From contig JAEYQK010000053.1 of NCBI GenBank assembly GCA_023410055.1, forward strand, positions 1-64,000: a stretch of 64,000 nt of DNA, written 5' to 3'. The DNA comes from Acidobacteriota bacterium (GTDB lineage Bacteria; Acidobacteriota; Terriglobia; Terriglobales; Acidobacteriaceae). This document shows, one piece after another, positions 1 through 8,480 of the stretch. The notes under the pieces are model-generated. The model was not told the DNA's origin. It did no database searches and was given only the letters and a program-made list of their open reading frames with translations. The stretch's first letter is position 1. Each line of letters opens with the position of its first letter. A program made the position numbers and the translations under genes.

Positions 1-38
1 GTGTAGTAGAATGCAGCATTCTCACATTGGGCAAGCCG

Positions 39-839
39 ATGAACTGGCCTTTGGTGTCCGTACTCTTCGTAACCTACAAGCGTATTCACCTTCTCGAACG
101 TACACTGGCGGCATTCTCTCGGCACACTGATTATCCGAATCTAGAACTCGTGGTAGCTGACGACGGCAGTAGTGCATCCGTGCAGGAACAGATCCGACGG
201 CTGAAGTTCGACAAGTACGAACTAGGTGGCAAGAATCGTGGCATGGGTGCGAACATGAACGCCGGACTCGCAGCATGTAGGGGAGAGTATATCTTCGTTT
301 TGCAAGACGACTGGGATTGCCAGGGACCATCGAAATGGCTTCAGCAGGCCGTTGCTGTCATGGAACAAAACCCGAGACTTGGGCTATTGAAGTACTACGG
401 TGTTAAACACAACACCACCGGATTCCCACTGCCAGGTTGTGAGACGACGTGCCTCCGCATATCGCCTGAGCCTGATTCTCGTGAGAGCTCGAACGTTTAT
501 AGCGATGCTCCGCACATTTGCTCGCGCGCATTTCAGGAGTTTATAGGACCGTATAGGGAGGACGTCCCCATGGATGAATGCGAATTGGACTACATCGCAA
601 GAGTCGATCGCCAGGATCAGTACTTCGGGGCGCTCTTCCCTGCTTACTACAACCGGCTTTTCGTGCATACTGGGGACGAAGACAGCTTCCGTACAACTAC
701 GCTCCGATTCCGAATGGAGCAATCGCTGCTCCCGCTGGCAAACGGCCTGAAACGACACGGGGGGCCGGCATTCAGGATCAGCAAAAGTCTATACCGCGGC
801 GTTACTCGAACTCTTGTAAGGATCGGAGTGATGAAATAA
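39..839 (+). CDS. GT2 glycosyltransferase of the exopolysaccharide locus
   Basis: Family 2 glycosyltransferase, 266 residues, predicted to move a sugar from a nucleotide-sugar donor onto a lipid-linked glycan at the cytoplasmic face of the membrane. The GT-A fold shows as VSVLFVTYKR near the N-terminus, the nucleotide-binding acidic pair D41-D42 in ADDGS, and the metal-binding QDDW at 89-92. No membrane segment is seen. An in-frame stop at 6-8 limits the start to TTG 27 or ATG 39; I prefer ATG 39 because MNWPLVSVLF gives a normal GT2 N-terminus. It converges on the flippase gene at 859. The donor and acceptor sugars cannot be read from sequence. Confidence 0.85.
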   Translation: MNWPLVSVLFVTYKRIHLLERTLAAFSRHTDYPNLELVVADDGSSASVQEQIRRLKFDKYELGGKNRGMGANMNAGLAACRGEYIFVLQDDWDCQGPSKWLQQAVAVMEQNPRLGLLKYYGVKHNTTGFPLPGCETTCLRISPEPDSRESSNVYSDAPHICSRAFQEFIGPYREDVPMDECELDYIARVDRQDQYFGALFPAYYNRLFVHTGDEDSFRTTTLRFRMEQSLLPLANGLKRHGGPAFRISKSLYRGVTRTLVRIGVMK

Positions 840-858
840 CGAGTATGTGGCGCTTAGT

Positions 859-2412
859 TTAGAGCCCGGTTGCGGGAGCCGGAATCGCCTGCTTTCGCTT
901 CAATCTGCGCATAATCAGGGACAGCTTCGTCGTCACAAACTGACGATCGTCGGAACCAAGCCAGACGAACCAAAGTCCCACAGCAACAACCGTGCTACTA
1001 ACAGTGCCTGAAATGATCCAGCGAAGCGTCATGGAAACTGCAAGGTGGTGAACTCCCCAGGTGGCAGTAGCCGCAAAGGCACCTATCAGGAACATCCCTG
1101 CCCACAATCTGGCTGCAAAGCGTCCGTAGGGTTGACCAGCAACGCGGCATCCATCACGAAGAACAAAGTGGTAGCAAGCTAGCGATTCGCCGACTATCAA
1201 TCCCATCGGCACTCCGATGAGGCCGAAATGGCGCACAAGCAAGGTCGCCGAGGAGAGACCTGTTATTGCAGAGACGAGATAGGCGATCGAGGTGAGCCTG
1301 TGCTGGTTGGTAGCACACGGTATCTGAGAGGCCGTCATCCACGGCGTTTGAAGCGCCAGATAGATCAAGAACCAGTGCAACAGCGTTGGATCGGGCGCTA
1401 GTTTGCCGCGTGTCCAGAAAAGGATCACGCTGGAACCTTCGAACCAAAGCGAAGCAGAAATGGCTAAGCATCCGGCTGCCGATGTGAACACAAGAAACCG
1501 CAGAGCCATACTGAGGCGCCGTCGGTCGTCCAGCGCCTCAAGACGGGTCAAATCGGTCCACGCAGCATTGGCGAGCAAGTTAACAAGTTGTCGCATAGAA
1601 TTTGCCAAAGTGCGGGTCGTTACGAACAATGCAACTGCAGCCGCACCGAGCGCTCCGGCAACTAGCAGACTCGCACCTTGTAGCACCAGCGCGGTAGACA
1701 AGATGATTGCACCGAACAACATACTCGGCTTCAGAATGCTGCCAACGAGTTCCCATCTTGCTTTCTTGAAGGAGGGGACCAAGGACGGGAAACGTCTGCG
1801 AACGTGCCAGAACGTAACAGCCAAGACGATTACAAAGGCCGAGGCTTGCGCGGCTGCCACAGTCACGAAGCTGGGCTTCAAAACCAGAGCGAGAACCGTG
1901 AATACCAAAATGAGCATTCGCATCAGGTTAGCGAGCCAGCTGGAAGTTGCCAGATTCCCGGTTGTCCTATAAACCGAGATGAGAATAGTTCCGGGCAATT
2001 GGGCCAGGTATTGAAACGCGAGAAGTGCAACGACGATAACAGTGACCCGGTGAGTCGTAGAGGCAAAGCTAAACCAGTGCTGCACCGGGGCGAAGAACAC
2101 TACAGCAACAACAACGCAACCGGCAATCGCCCCTAAGGCCGCGTAGAAGGCGAACGCGGTATGTTGAACACTGGCGTACTCATCCATGTCCCCGCGAGCG
2201 TACGCCTGCGTCAGGCGATTCACGACGTAGGTCTGTACTCCCATATCTAGCGTCGAGAGGTATGCGACGGCGGAATACAGCGTCAGCCACTCACCATACT
2301 GTGCTGGACTCCAGACGTGAAGGTAAAGCGGCACGATAAGTATGTTGGCGGCGAAACCCAAAACTTGGCCGAACAGAAATGCTATGAAAGCTTTGGCAAT
2401 TCGCTTCAACAT
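859..2412 (-). CDS. Wzx-type polysaccharide flippase
   Basis: Integral membrane protein of 517 residues, hydrophobic throughout with about 12-14 predicted helices, of the oligosaccharidyl-lipid flippase/MATE-like superfamily (RfbX/Wzx). It would flip undecaprenyl-linked repeat units across the inner membrane. The N-terminal FGQVLGFAANILIVPLYLHVWSP region and the ASLWF and TASQIP segments are of the kind seen in these flippases. Flanked by a glycosyltransferase and a divergent Wzc-like gene, which supports an exopolysaccharide role. ATG at 2412 has no strong Shine-Dalgarno sequence. Substrate specificity is not predictable. Confidence 0.85.
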   Translation of the reverse strand: MLKRIAKAFIAFLFGQVLGFAANILIVPLYLHVWSPAQYGEWLTLYSAVAYLSTLDMGVQTYVVNRLTQAYARGDMDEYASVQHTAFAFYAALGAIAGCVVVAVVFFAPVQHWFSFASTTHRVTVIVVALLAFQYLAQLPGTILISVYRTTGNLATSSWLANLMRMLILVFTVLALVLKPSFVTVAAAQASAFVIVLAVTFWHVRRRFPSLVPSFKKARWELVGSILKPSMLFGAIILSTALVLQGASLLVAGALGAAAVALFVTTRTLANSMRQLVNLLANAAWTDLTRLEALDDRRRLSMALRFLVFTSAAGCLAISASLWFEGSSVILFWTRGKLAPDPTLLHWFLIYLALQTPWMTASQIPCATNQHRLTSIAYLVSAITGLSSATLLVRHFGLIGVPMGLIVGESLACYHFVLRDGCRVAGQPYGRFAARLWAGMFLIGAFAATATWGVHHLAVSMTLRWIISGTVSSTVVAVGLWFVWLGSDDRQFVTTKLSLIMRRLKRKQAIPAPATGL

Positions 2413-2895
2413 CTAGTCCGCCGCAAAAGAACATTCAATGAATTTCAGGCGACAAGCCAATCGAGAATCAGCGCCTCGACAGTCCGCAACATTTTCCGAT
2501 CCGGAAACAAGAGACTCGATGCAGTTTGCTCCATTGCCAATGTGAAGACTCAGATCTCTTACGACAGGGAGGTGGCCGATTGCAGACCGGAGTGTGCTCA
2601 TCTTCTCGACATAATACCAGCCCAAGTCGCGATGTGATCCGGCATTCTTCGCCGAGAACTTCCCCGAGCACGCTTAAGAAGATAACCCCAATCTGACGTG
2701 ACCTGTTGAGCGTCTTTGTTGAATTGCACGCTTCAACTGCCTTGACTCTGCACGTAACAAGTCGGTAACATTCAACTACTTTCGCGCACATACATTAGTG
2801 TCGCAGACGGTTGCGACGCCCCATTCTGAGCGCGCGTGTTTATGGCACACGAAGGCAATTGGCGAAAAGTAGTTCCGGTCGAGGATTGATATTTG
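2413..2895. other. Intergenic region between divergent EPS genes
   Basis: This 483-bp gap is more AT-rich than the flanks and lies between the divergent flippase and Wzc genes, so it should hold both promoters and leaders. A minus-strand reading frame of about 70 codons (TTG 2625 to a TAG touching the flippase ATG) is open, but has no recognisable domain, no good ribosome-binding site and composition typical of chance. I do not call it a gene. Confidence 0.5.
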
Positions 2896-5220
2896 ATGCA
2901 CCCCACGAACCAGCTGCCCGCAAACACTGTTAAAGACCCCGTAGCTCCGATCCTTGAGGGCGGCTATCAGCAAGTATTCCCCGGGTACGTTTCCATTGAT
3001 CCCCGAGAAAACGCTCTTGAGTCTTTCTGGCGGATACTACAGAAACGTAAGTGGGCAGTGATAGCATCCACCGTGGTGTTCGCCACTCTGTCGCTCATTC
3101 TGTCGGCCCGAACCAAGCCGCTCTACCGGGCATCCTGCTTGATCAGCATAAGCAAACCGTCTAGTGACACGTTGGGGTTGAAAGACCCCACGATATCCGA
3201 GGATTACTACGACTATGCCATGGAGATCGAGACCCAGACCAAGGTCTTGCAGAGTGACGCCCTTGCACTGGAAGTGATCCGCGACCTCGCTCTGGACAAG
3301 AATCCCGCGTTTATGGGTCCCAGCCGGTCCAGAGGAGACTCTTCAAGTCAAAAGTCTGCCGTTCCTGAGGCTATTGCCACTCCTGACACAGAGAGGCAGA
3401 CAGCCCTGTTGGGAATGTTCGCCGGCGGTCTCAACGTTACAATTGTTCCCCGAACGAGAGTGGTCCAAATCAGTTACGTAAGCAGGGATCCGAAGCTTGC
3501 GACAACGATCGCGAACGGTGTGGCAACTGCATTCATAGAACAGAATATTCGCACCAAGTACGAGAGCACGGTACAGACTTCTGACTGGATATCGCAACAA
3601 TTGTCAGATCTGAGGCTAAAGACTGAGACAGCGCAGGAAAAGCTTGTCCGCTATCAGAAAGATCACGGAATTCTTGGAATTGATGATAAACAGAACATCA
3701 TTACTTCCAAGCTTGACGAACTCAATCGTCAATTGACTGCCGCCGAAGCGGAACGCATTCAAAAGGAAGCCAGCTATCGCATGGCTACTTCCGGAGACCC
3801 CGATATCCTCGCGAGGACGGGTGCCAGCCCGGTGATGGAACGACTGCAAACCGATCGCGGTGCGCTGCAAGTCAAGTATGCGCAACTGACCACCACTTTC
3901 GGTTCTTCCTATCCTGCCGTCGTCGAGGTCAAGAATCAGTTGGAGGACCTGGACAAACAAGTACGAGCGGAGATGAAGAGGATTGAGGGGCGCCTTAAAG
4001 GTGAGTACCTGACATCGTTGCAGCGCGAGAAAATGCTCCGCGCTGCTCTGGAGAATCAGAAGCAGGAAGCCAATACGCTGAACGAGAGTGCGATCGAATA
4101 CAACGTGCTGAAGCGGGACCTCGAAACAAGTCGGCAATTGTACGAGAACTTACTTCAGCGACTCAAAGAGGCTAGTGTCTCCGCCGGCCTGAGATCTAAC
4201 AATATACGAATCATCGATCCTGCGCGGATTCCAACAGCACCCTTCAGTCCCGACCTCAGACGCAACTTCCTGCTTGGGGTTTTACTGGGTGTGTTTGGCG
4301 GCATCGTGCTTGCCTTCATACAGGACGCGATGGACAACACGGTGAGGACCCCTGAGCAGGTTCAGCTAATCTCAGGGTTGCCGTCACTCGGTGTGGTGCC
4401 CCTGGAAGGATCGAAGCGTAGTTCGCTGCGTTCCAAGTCTGAGTCCCTCTTGAAGGCGAAGGATGCCGCCGAAGCCGCTCCCGAAGACGTCCTCATGATC
4501 GTTCATCGGGATCCCTTCTCCCAGACAGCCGAATCATATCGAGCGCTCAGGACTTCGATTCTTTTGTCCTCACTTGGAGCACCACCGAAGGTGATTCTGG
4601 TTACAAGCGCGCTCCCCCAAGAAGGAAAGACCACGACGGCGATCAATTGCGCTACAGCGCTGGCACAACAAGGTAGTCGGGTACTGCTGATTGATGCCGA
4701 CCTGCGGCGACCCAGAATCGCCTCTTCCTTCAAGATCGAATCATCGCTTGGATTGAGCAATCTGTTGACTGGCTCGGCTAAATTGAAGGATGTCGTGCTT
4801 CCCACTGCCGAGGTGCCGAACCTCTCTGTAATCATCTCGGGACCGGTTCCGCCTCAACCCGCTGAGTTGCTCGGATCGCATTTGATGGACGAGATGTTGA
4901 GTACTCTCCGGGAGCAATTCGATCACGTAGTTATCGATAGCCCCCCGGCTCTCTCAGTGACGGATTCCGTCATCTTGTCTGCACGCGTCGACTCCGTACT
5001 TATGGTTGTTTACGCTGGAAAGACGCGTAAAGAGGCGCTCCGACGGGTCAGCCAAGTGTTCGCTCAGGTAAATGCAAGAGTGATGGGAGTTGTGATGAAC
5101 GGTGTCGATTTGCAGTCGCCGGATCATTACTACAACTACTACGGGAAGCGGTACGGAGATGCTGGATATTACCGCGAACGACAAGCAAGTTCGTCGGGAG
5201 CGTCAAAGAGTGCATCGTGA
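2896..5220 (+). CDS. Wzc/GumC-type polysaccharide co-polymerase with BY-kinase domain
   Basis: 774 residues. The N-terminal Wzz-like chain-length domain is bounded by membrane helices near residues 53-72 and 456-475, with long coiled-coil segments between them in the periplasm. The C-terminal cytoplasmic bacterial tyrosine kinase shows Walker A QEGKTTT (K578), Walker A' IDAD (599-602) and Walker B VVIDSPP (D681). It ends in a tyrosine cluster (Y745, Y746, Y748, Y749, Y753, Y758, Y759), the usual autophosphorylation tail that controls polymer length. A TTG lies directly before ATG 2896; I chose ATG, with AGGA at 2882. The stop overlaps the next gene by 4 nt, so translation is probably coupled. 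Confidence 0.93.
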   Translation: MHPTNQLPANTVKDPVAPILEGGYQQVFPGYVSIDPRENALESFWRILQKRKWAVIASTVVFATLSLILSARTKPLYRASCLISISKPSSDTLGLKDPTISEDYYDYAMEIETQTKVLQSDALALEVIRDLALDKNPAFMGPSRSRGDSSSQKSAVPEAIATPDTERQTALLGMFAGGLNVTIVPRTRVVQISYVSRDPKLATTIANGVATAFIEQNIRTKYESTVQTSDWISQQLSDLRLKTETAQEKLVRYQKDHGILGIDDKQNIITSKLDELNRQLTAAEAERIQKEASYRMATSGDPDILARTGASPVMERLQTDRGALQVKYAQLTTTFGSSYPAVVEVKNQLEDLDKQVRAEMKRIEGRLKGEYLTSLQREKMLRAALENQKQEANTLNESAIEYNVLKRDLETSRQLYENLLQRLKEASVSAGLRSNNIRIIDPARIPTAPFSPDLRRNFLLGVLLGVFGGIVLAFIQDAMDNTVRTPEQVQLISGLPSLGVVPLEGSKRSSLRSKSESLLKAKDAAEAAPEDVLMIVHRDPFSQTAESYRALRTSILLSSLGAPPKVILVTSALPQEGKTTTAINCATALAQQGSRVLLIDADLRRPRIASSFKIESSLGLSNLLTGSAKLKDVVLPTAEVPNLSVIISGPVPPQPAELLGSHLMDEMLSTLREQFDHVVIDSPPALSVTDSVILSARVDSVLMVVYAGKTRKEALRRVSQVFAQVNARVMGVVMNGVDLQSPDHYYNYYGKRYGDAGYYRERQASSSGASKSAS

Positions 5221-6500
5221 CCATGGACGACCAGACCGGAGCGAAGCGAAATTCGATCTCGATCAGTCTGTCATCCCCCATTTGCAGGACCGTCTTCGTA
5301 GCTCTAGTGGCGGCAGCGGCCTTCCTTTTTTGCAGTTGTGCGTGGCTGGATTATGCCGCCTCCAGAGCCGCAAATATCGGCACCTATGAGGGCATACAGA
5401 GGGCGATTCGCCTATCTCCCGGCAATGCCCGTTACTGGTATATAGCTGGTTCCTACTCCCTGTTCGGTGCTCAAGACGTTCCAACCGCGACTCAGCAATT
5501 CGCTACCTCTGTTCATCTGAACCCGTGGTCTGCAGCCGCCTGGCTTTCGTTGGCTAATGCATACCAGATAGTTGGCGACACGGAGAAGGAACGACTAGCG
5601 CTTGAGTCGGCGGTTCAAGCCGATCCAAGGACGCCGGATGTATCGTGGGAAGCCGGGAATTTCTATTTTGTGCAAGGTGACATCGCCTCGTCCGCCAGGC
5701 TTTTCGCCGCAGTCATCGAAAACGATCCAGACAGATCAAAGCGTGCCTTCCAGTTGCTGTGGGCTTCGAAACCCGATGCGCAGTTCATTCTTGAAAACGC
5801 AATACCTCAAATTGTCGATCGACATTTTCTATTTCTCAATTTTTTGTGTGAAAACGGCCAGTTCGAAGCGGCGCAGTCTGTTTGGAAGCGAATCCGCGGT
5901 CTGCGTCAGCCGTTCCCGTCCATGTCTGCTTATCCCTACTTGGACTTTCTGATTAGAACAAAACACTGGGATGAAGCCTCTACTGTTTGGGAAGAGCTTG
6001 CTGACGATAATCCCTCTGAGATCGCCCATCGCGGGCCTAACCTAGTTGTTAACTCCAGCTTTGAGGATGCTATCTCGAACGGCGGCTTTGACTGGCGATA
6101 TAAACCGTCACGGGGTGTGACTATCTCCGTCGATCCTGTTGTTGCAAGCGCCGGCTCTCGCTCTTTGGCGATCGTTTTCGATGGCGCTCCTCCGGATGCG
6201 GGAGTCGAGCAGTACGTGCTGGTTAGCCCCAATTCGAAATATCACTTCAGCGTATCAATGAGGTCGGAAGACATCCAGAGTAGCAGCGGCCCACGTGTCG
6301 CCGTCTACGATGCCTACGACGACAAACGTTATGCGATGAGCGATGACATGCTTGAAACAAGTGTTTGGCACAGGCAGGACATCGAATTTGAGGTCGGTCC
6401 CGACACCCATTTGATCTCCATCAAGATCATTCGTGAACCATCCAATGCTGCCATCAAAGGGAAGCTTTGGATTGACGATGTGCAATTGAGAAAGGAGTAG
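5217..6500 (+). CDS. Membrane-anchored TPR protein with C-terminal carbohydrate-binding-like domain
   Basis: 427 residues. An N-terminal hydrophobic helix (TVFVALVAAAAFLF, about 21-36) anchors it. It is followed by tetratricopeptide-like repeats (NARYWYIAGSY, PWSAAAWLSLANAY, PDVSWEAGNFY) to about residue 255. From about 275 on, NLVVNSSFEDAISNGGFDW starts a beta-sandwich resembling CBM4/9 modules. The layout suits a scaffold holding the polysaccharide export machine together or contacting the nascent glycan; that role is inferred from context. GTG 5217 overlaps the Wzc stop (GTGA); ATG 5223 is an alternative. It is followed after 3 nt by the O-antigen ligase-like gene. Confidence 0.8.
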   Translation: MTMDDQTGAKRNSISISLSSPICRTVFVALVAAAAFLFCSCAWLDYAASRAANIGTYEGIQRAIRLSPGNARYWYIAGSYSLFGAQDVPTATQQFATSVHLNPWSAAAWLSLANAYQIVGDTEKERLALESAVQADPRTPDVSWEAGNFYFVQGDIASSARLFAAVIENDPDRSKRAFQLLWASKPDAQFILENAIPQIVDRHFLFLNFLCENGQFEAAQSVWKRIRGLRQPFPSMSAYPYLDFLIRTKHWDEASTVWEELADDNPSEIAHRGPNLVVNSSFEDAISNGGFDWRYKPSRGVTISVDPVVASAGSRSLAIVFDGAPPDAGVEQYVLVSPNSKYHFSVSMRSEDIQSSSGPRVAVYDAYDDKRYAMSDDMLETSVWHRQDIEFEVGPDTHLISIKIIREPSNAAIKGKLWIDDVQLRKE

Positions 6501-6503
6501 CTC

Positions 6504-7790
6504 TTGGCGAATCGTGACGCTGCGCTGATCGATATGGTTTCCGATGCCACTCCGGAGCGCGCCCCAGAGCCCCATTTCCTCCTTCGTCAGATTGTGCTGT
6601 TCTGGCCCGTTGCCCTTCTTGTCTTCGCAGTGATGGCATTCGGAACGACCCAGAGCTGGTCTATTTTCGTTATGAGAGTCGGCGCGGTATTCTCCGTACT
6701 TTTGTGGGGTACTTGGCAGTTCGCCAAAGGCGCAGTCTCCGCTCGAAAGAACCGGTTGTATGCTCCCGCCGCGGCGTTCCTTGCCATTGTCGCGATCCAG
6801 CTTTGTTTTCACACGTCAGCTTACGCGTATGCCACAAAGACCGAGTTGTTGCAGTATCTGACCTATGCCGCATTGCTGTTTGTCATCTGCGAAGCGATTC
6901 GCAACGACTCCGACTACCAGCGCCTTCTGCACGTAATGGCCGCCTTCGGCTTTGTTTTAGCGGTTTTTGCGCTTGTGCAAGGATTTACAGCTCCGCAAAA
7001 GCTCTATTGGACAATCAGCCCGCAACAAAGTGGATGGGTCTACGGGCCTTATGTTAACCGGAATCACTACGCCGGGATTGTGGAGTTGCTGATGCCGGCA
7101 CCTTTCGTCCTTGCAATGCGGCGGGGTACAACGGCATCGAAGCGAGCTCTGTTCGTTTTTGCCGGAATTGTAATCGCCGCAACAGCATTTACCTGCCAGT
7201 CCCGAGCTGGAATGATCTGCGTGGGCATGGAGTTGATATTCCTCGCCGCCTATGCCCTTCAACGCCGCAAGAATGGTGGAGTGGCACTGGGCATCGCTGC
7301 GAGCGCGACGGCAATGGTTCTCTTTTTGACATGGCTGGGCGGGTTGAGCCTATTTGAGCGATTTCAGCAGTTGAACGATGCCAACCGCCTGGCCATCTTG
7401 AAAGACTCTTTTGCCATGATACGTCTGAAACCCCTGATGGGATGGGGAGCCGGAACATTCCCCGAGATATATCCGCATTTCCGATCTTTCTATACCGACC
7501 TTTTGGTGAACCAAGCCCATAACGACGTTCTTCAACTATTGATCGAGACCGGAGTAATAGGCTTGGCCGTCGGAATCTGGTTCGTCTGGGGGATGTACCG
7601 CGCGTCGATCAAGCGATTGTTTGCACCACGGCTCTCGGCCCAAAGTGCTTGGATGTTGAGTGCTGTTGTCGGATGCAGTGGGATATTGCTGCACAGTCTC
7701 TTCGATTTCAACCTCCATATCGCAGCAAATGCGGCATGGTTCTACGTGCTCGCGAGTTCGATCGCAATACCTGAAGATAGTCGAGTCTAG
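6504..7790 (+). CDS. O-antigen ligase/polymerase family membrane protein (Wzy/WaaL fold)
   Basis: 428 residues with about 11-12 membrane helices. The large periplasmic loop holds GPYVNRNHYAGIVELLMP and later MGWGAGTFPEIYPHFR with NQAHNDVLQLLIETG, both characteristic of the Wzy_C/O-antigen ligase family (PF04932). In this operon a polymerase that joins repeat units, working with the Wzc-like protein, is more likely than a lipid A-core ligase. TTG 6504 is the start: AAAGGAG at 6491-6497 is well spaced from it and lies across the previous stop. Last gene of the Wzc-TPR-ligase operon, closed by the hairpin at 7810-7834. Confidence 0.88.
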   Translation: MANRDAALIDMVSDATPERAPEPHFLLRQIVLFWPVALLVFAVMAFGTTQSWSIFVMRVGAVFSVLLWGTWQFAKGAVSARKNRLYAPAAAFLAIVAIQLCFHTSAYAYATKTELLQYLTYAALLFVICEAIRNDSDYQRLLHVMAAFGFVLAVFALVQGFTAPQKLYWTISPQQSGWVYGPYVNRNHYAGIVELLMPAPFVLAMRRGTTASKRALFVFAGIVIAATAFTCQSRAGMICVGMELIFLAAYALQRRKNGGVALGIAASATAMVLFLTWLGGLSLFERFQQLNDANRLAILKDSFAMIRLKPLMGWGAGTFPEIYPHFRSFYTDLLVNQAHNDVLQLLIETGVIGLAVGIWFVWGMYRASIKRLFAPRLSAQSAWMLSAVVGCSGILLHSLFDFNLHIAANAAWFYVLASSIAIPEDSRV

Positions 7791-7809
7791 GTAAGAGGCC
7801 AAAAAGTTC

Positions 7810-7834
7810 GGGCGCAGCTTGTGAGGCTGCGCCC
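7810..7834. terminator. Bidirectional Rho-independent terminator
   Basis: Perfect 9-bp GC-rich stem GGGCGCAGC/GCTGCGCCC with a 7-nt loop. T-rich sequence follows on the plus strand and AAAAAG precedes it, which reads as a T-run on the minus strand. It serves both the EPS operon and the convergent nuclease gene. Confidence 0.88.
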
Positions 7835-7853
7835 TTGTTGTTGAAGTTGCTTG

Positions 7854-8480
7854 TTAGTTTCCGGTGCCGGTCAGTGAGACGGTCTTCACTGTTCCGCCGC
7901 CGGTCGGTGTGATGGTGAGTGTGCCGTTCTGCTGACCCGTAGCTGTCGCGATATAGTTCACCCACAGATAGCAACCGGCGTTCGGAGCAAGCGTCCCCCC
8001 GCAGCCGTTGGTCGACACACGGAAGCTGCCCGCAATCGGAGTGTCAATCGCGTACGCAATCGTGATGTCCGCTCCTGTTCGGTTCAGGATCCCGACCTTC
8101 TGCGCGCCCGCGCCGTAGCCGACCTTCGTTGCCGCATACGTCACCGCCGTCGGACCAACGATGATCTGGCCCGGATTGCCTGTGCCCGTCAGTGACACCG
8201 TCTCAACCGCGCCCGTCGACGGTGTGATCGTCAGCGTGCCCGTCTGCTCACCCGGGTACGTTGCGATGTAGTTCACCCACAGATAACAGCCGTTGTTGGG
8301 CGCGATCGTGCCCATGCAGCCGTTGGTCGCGATGCGGAAGGTGCCCGCGATCGCAGTATCGATCACCGGCGTGATTGTGATGTCCTTTCCCGTGCGGTTC
8401 GTTATGCCGATCTTCTGAGCGCCCGCTCCGCTGGAGATGTCGGTCGGAGCAAATGTCAGCGCATTGCTCCCCACCACGAT
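7854..8480 (-). repeat. Tandem ~310-bp duplication within the nuclease gene
   Basis: The DNA at about 7,860-8,170 and 8,170-8,480 is clearly alike, including shared stretches such as TAGTTCACCCACAGATA and the same order of blocks. Each unit encodes one choice-of-anchor D module. A third, more diverged unit lies at about 8,490-8,770. This is gene-internal repeat expansion, not a mobile element. Confidence 0.75.

Noticed and set aside
2413..2625. 70-codon frame ending at the flippase start
   Set aside because: No homology, weak start and no conserved feature; more likely leader sequence.
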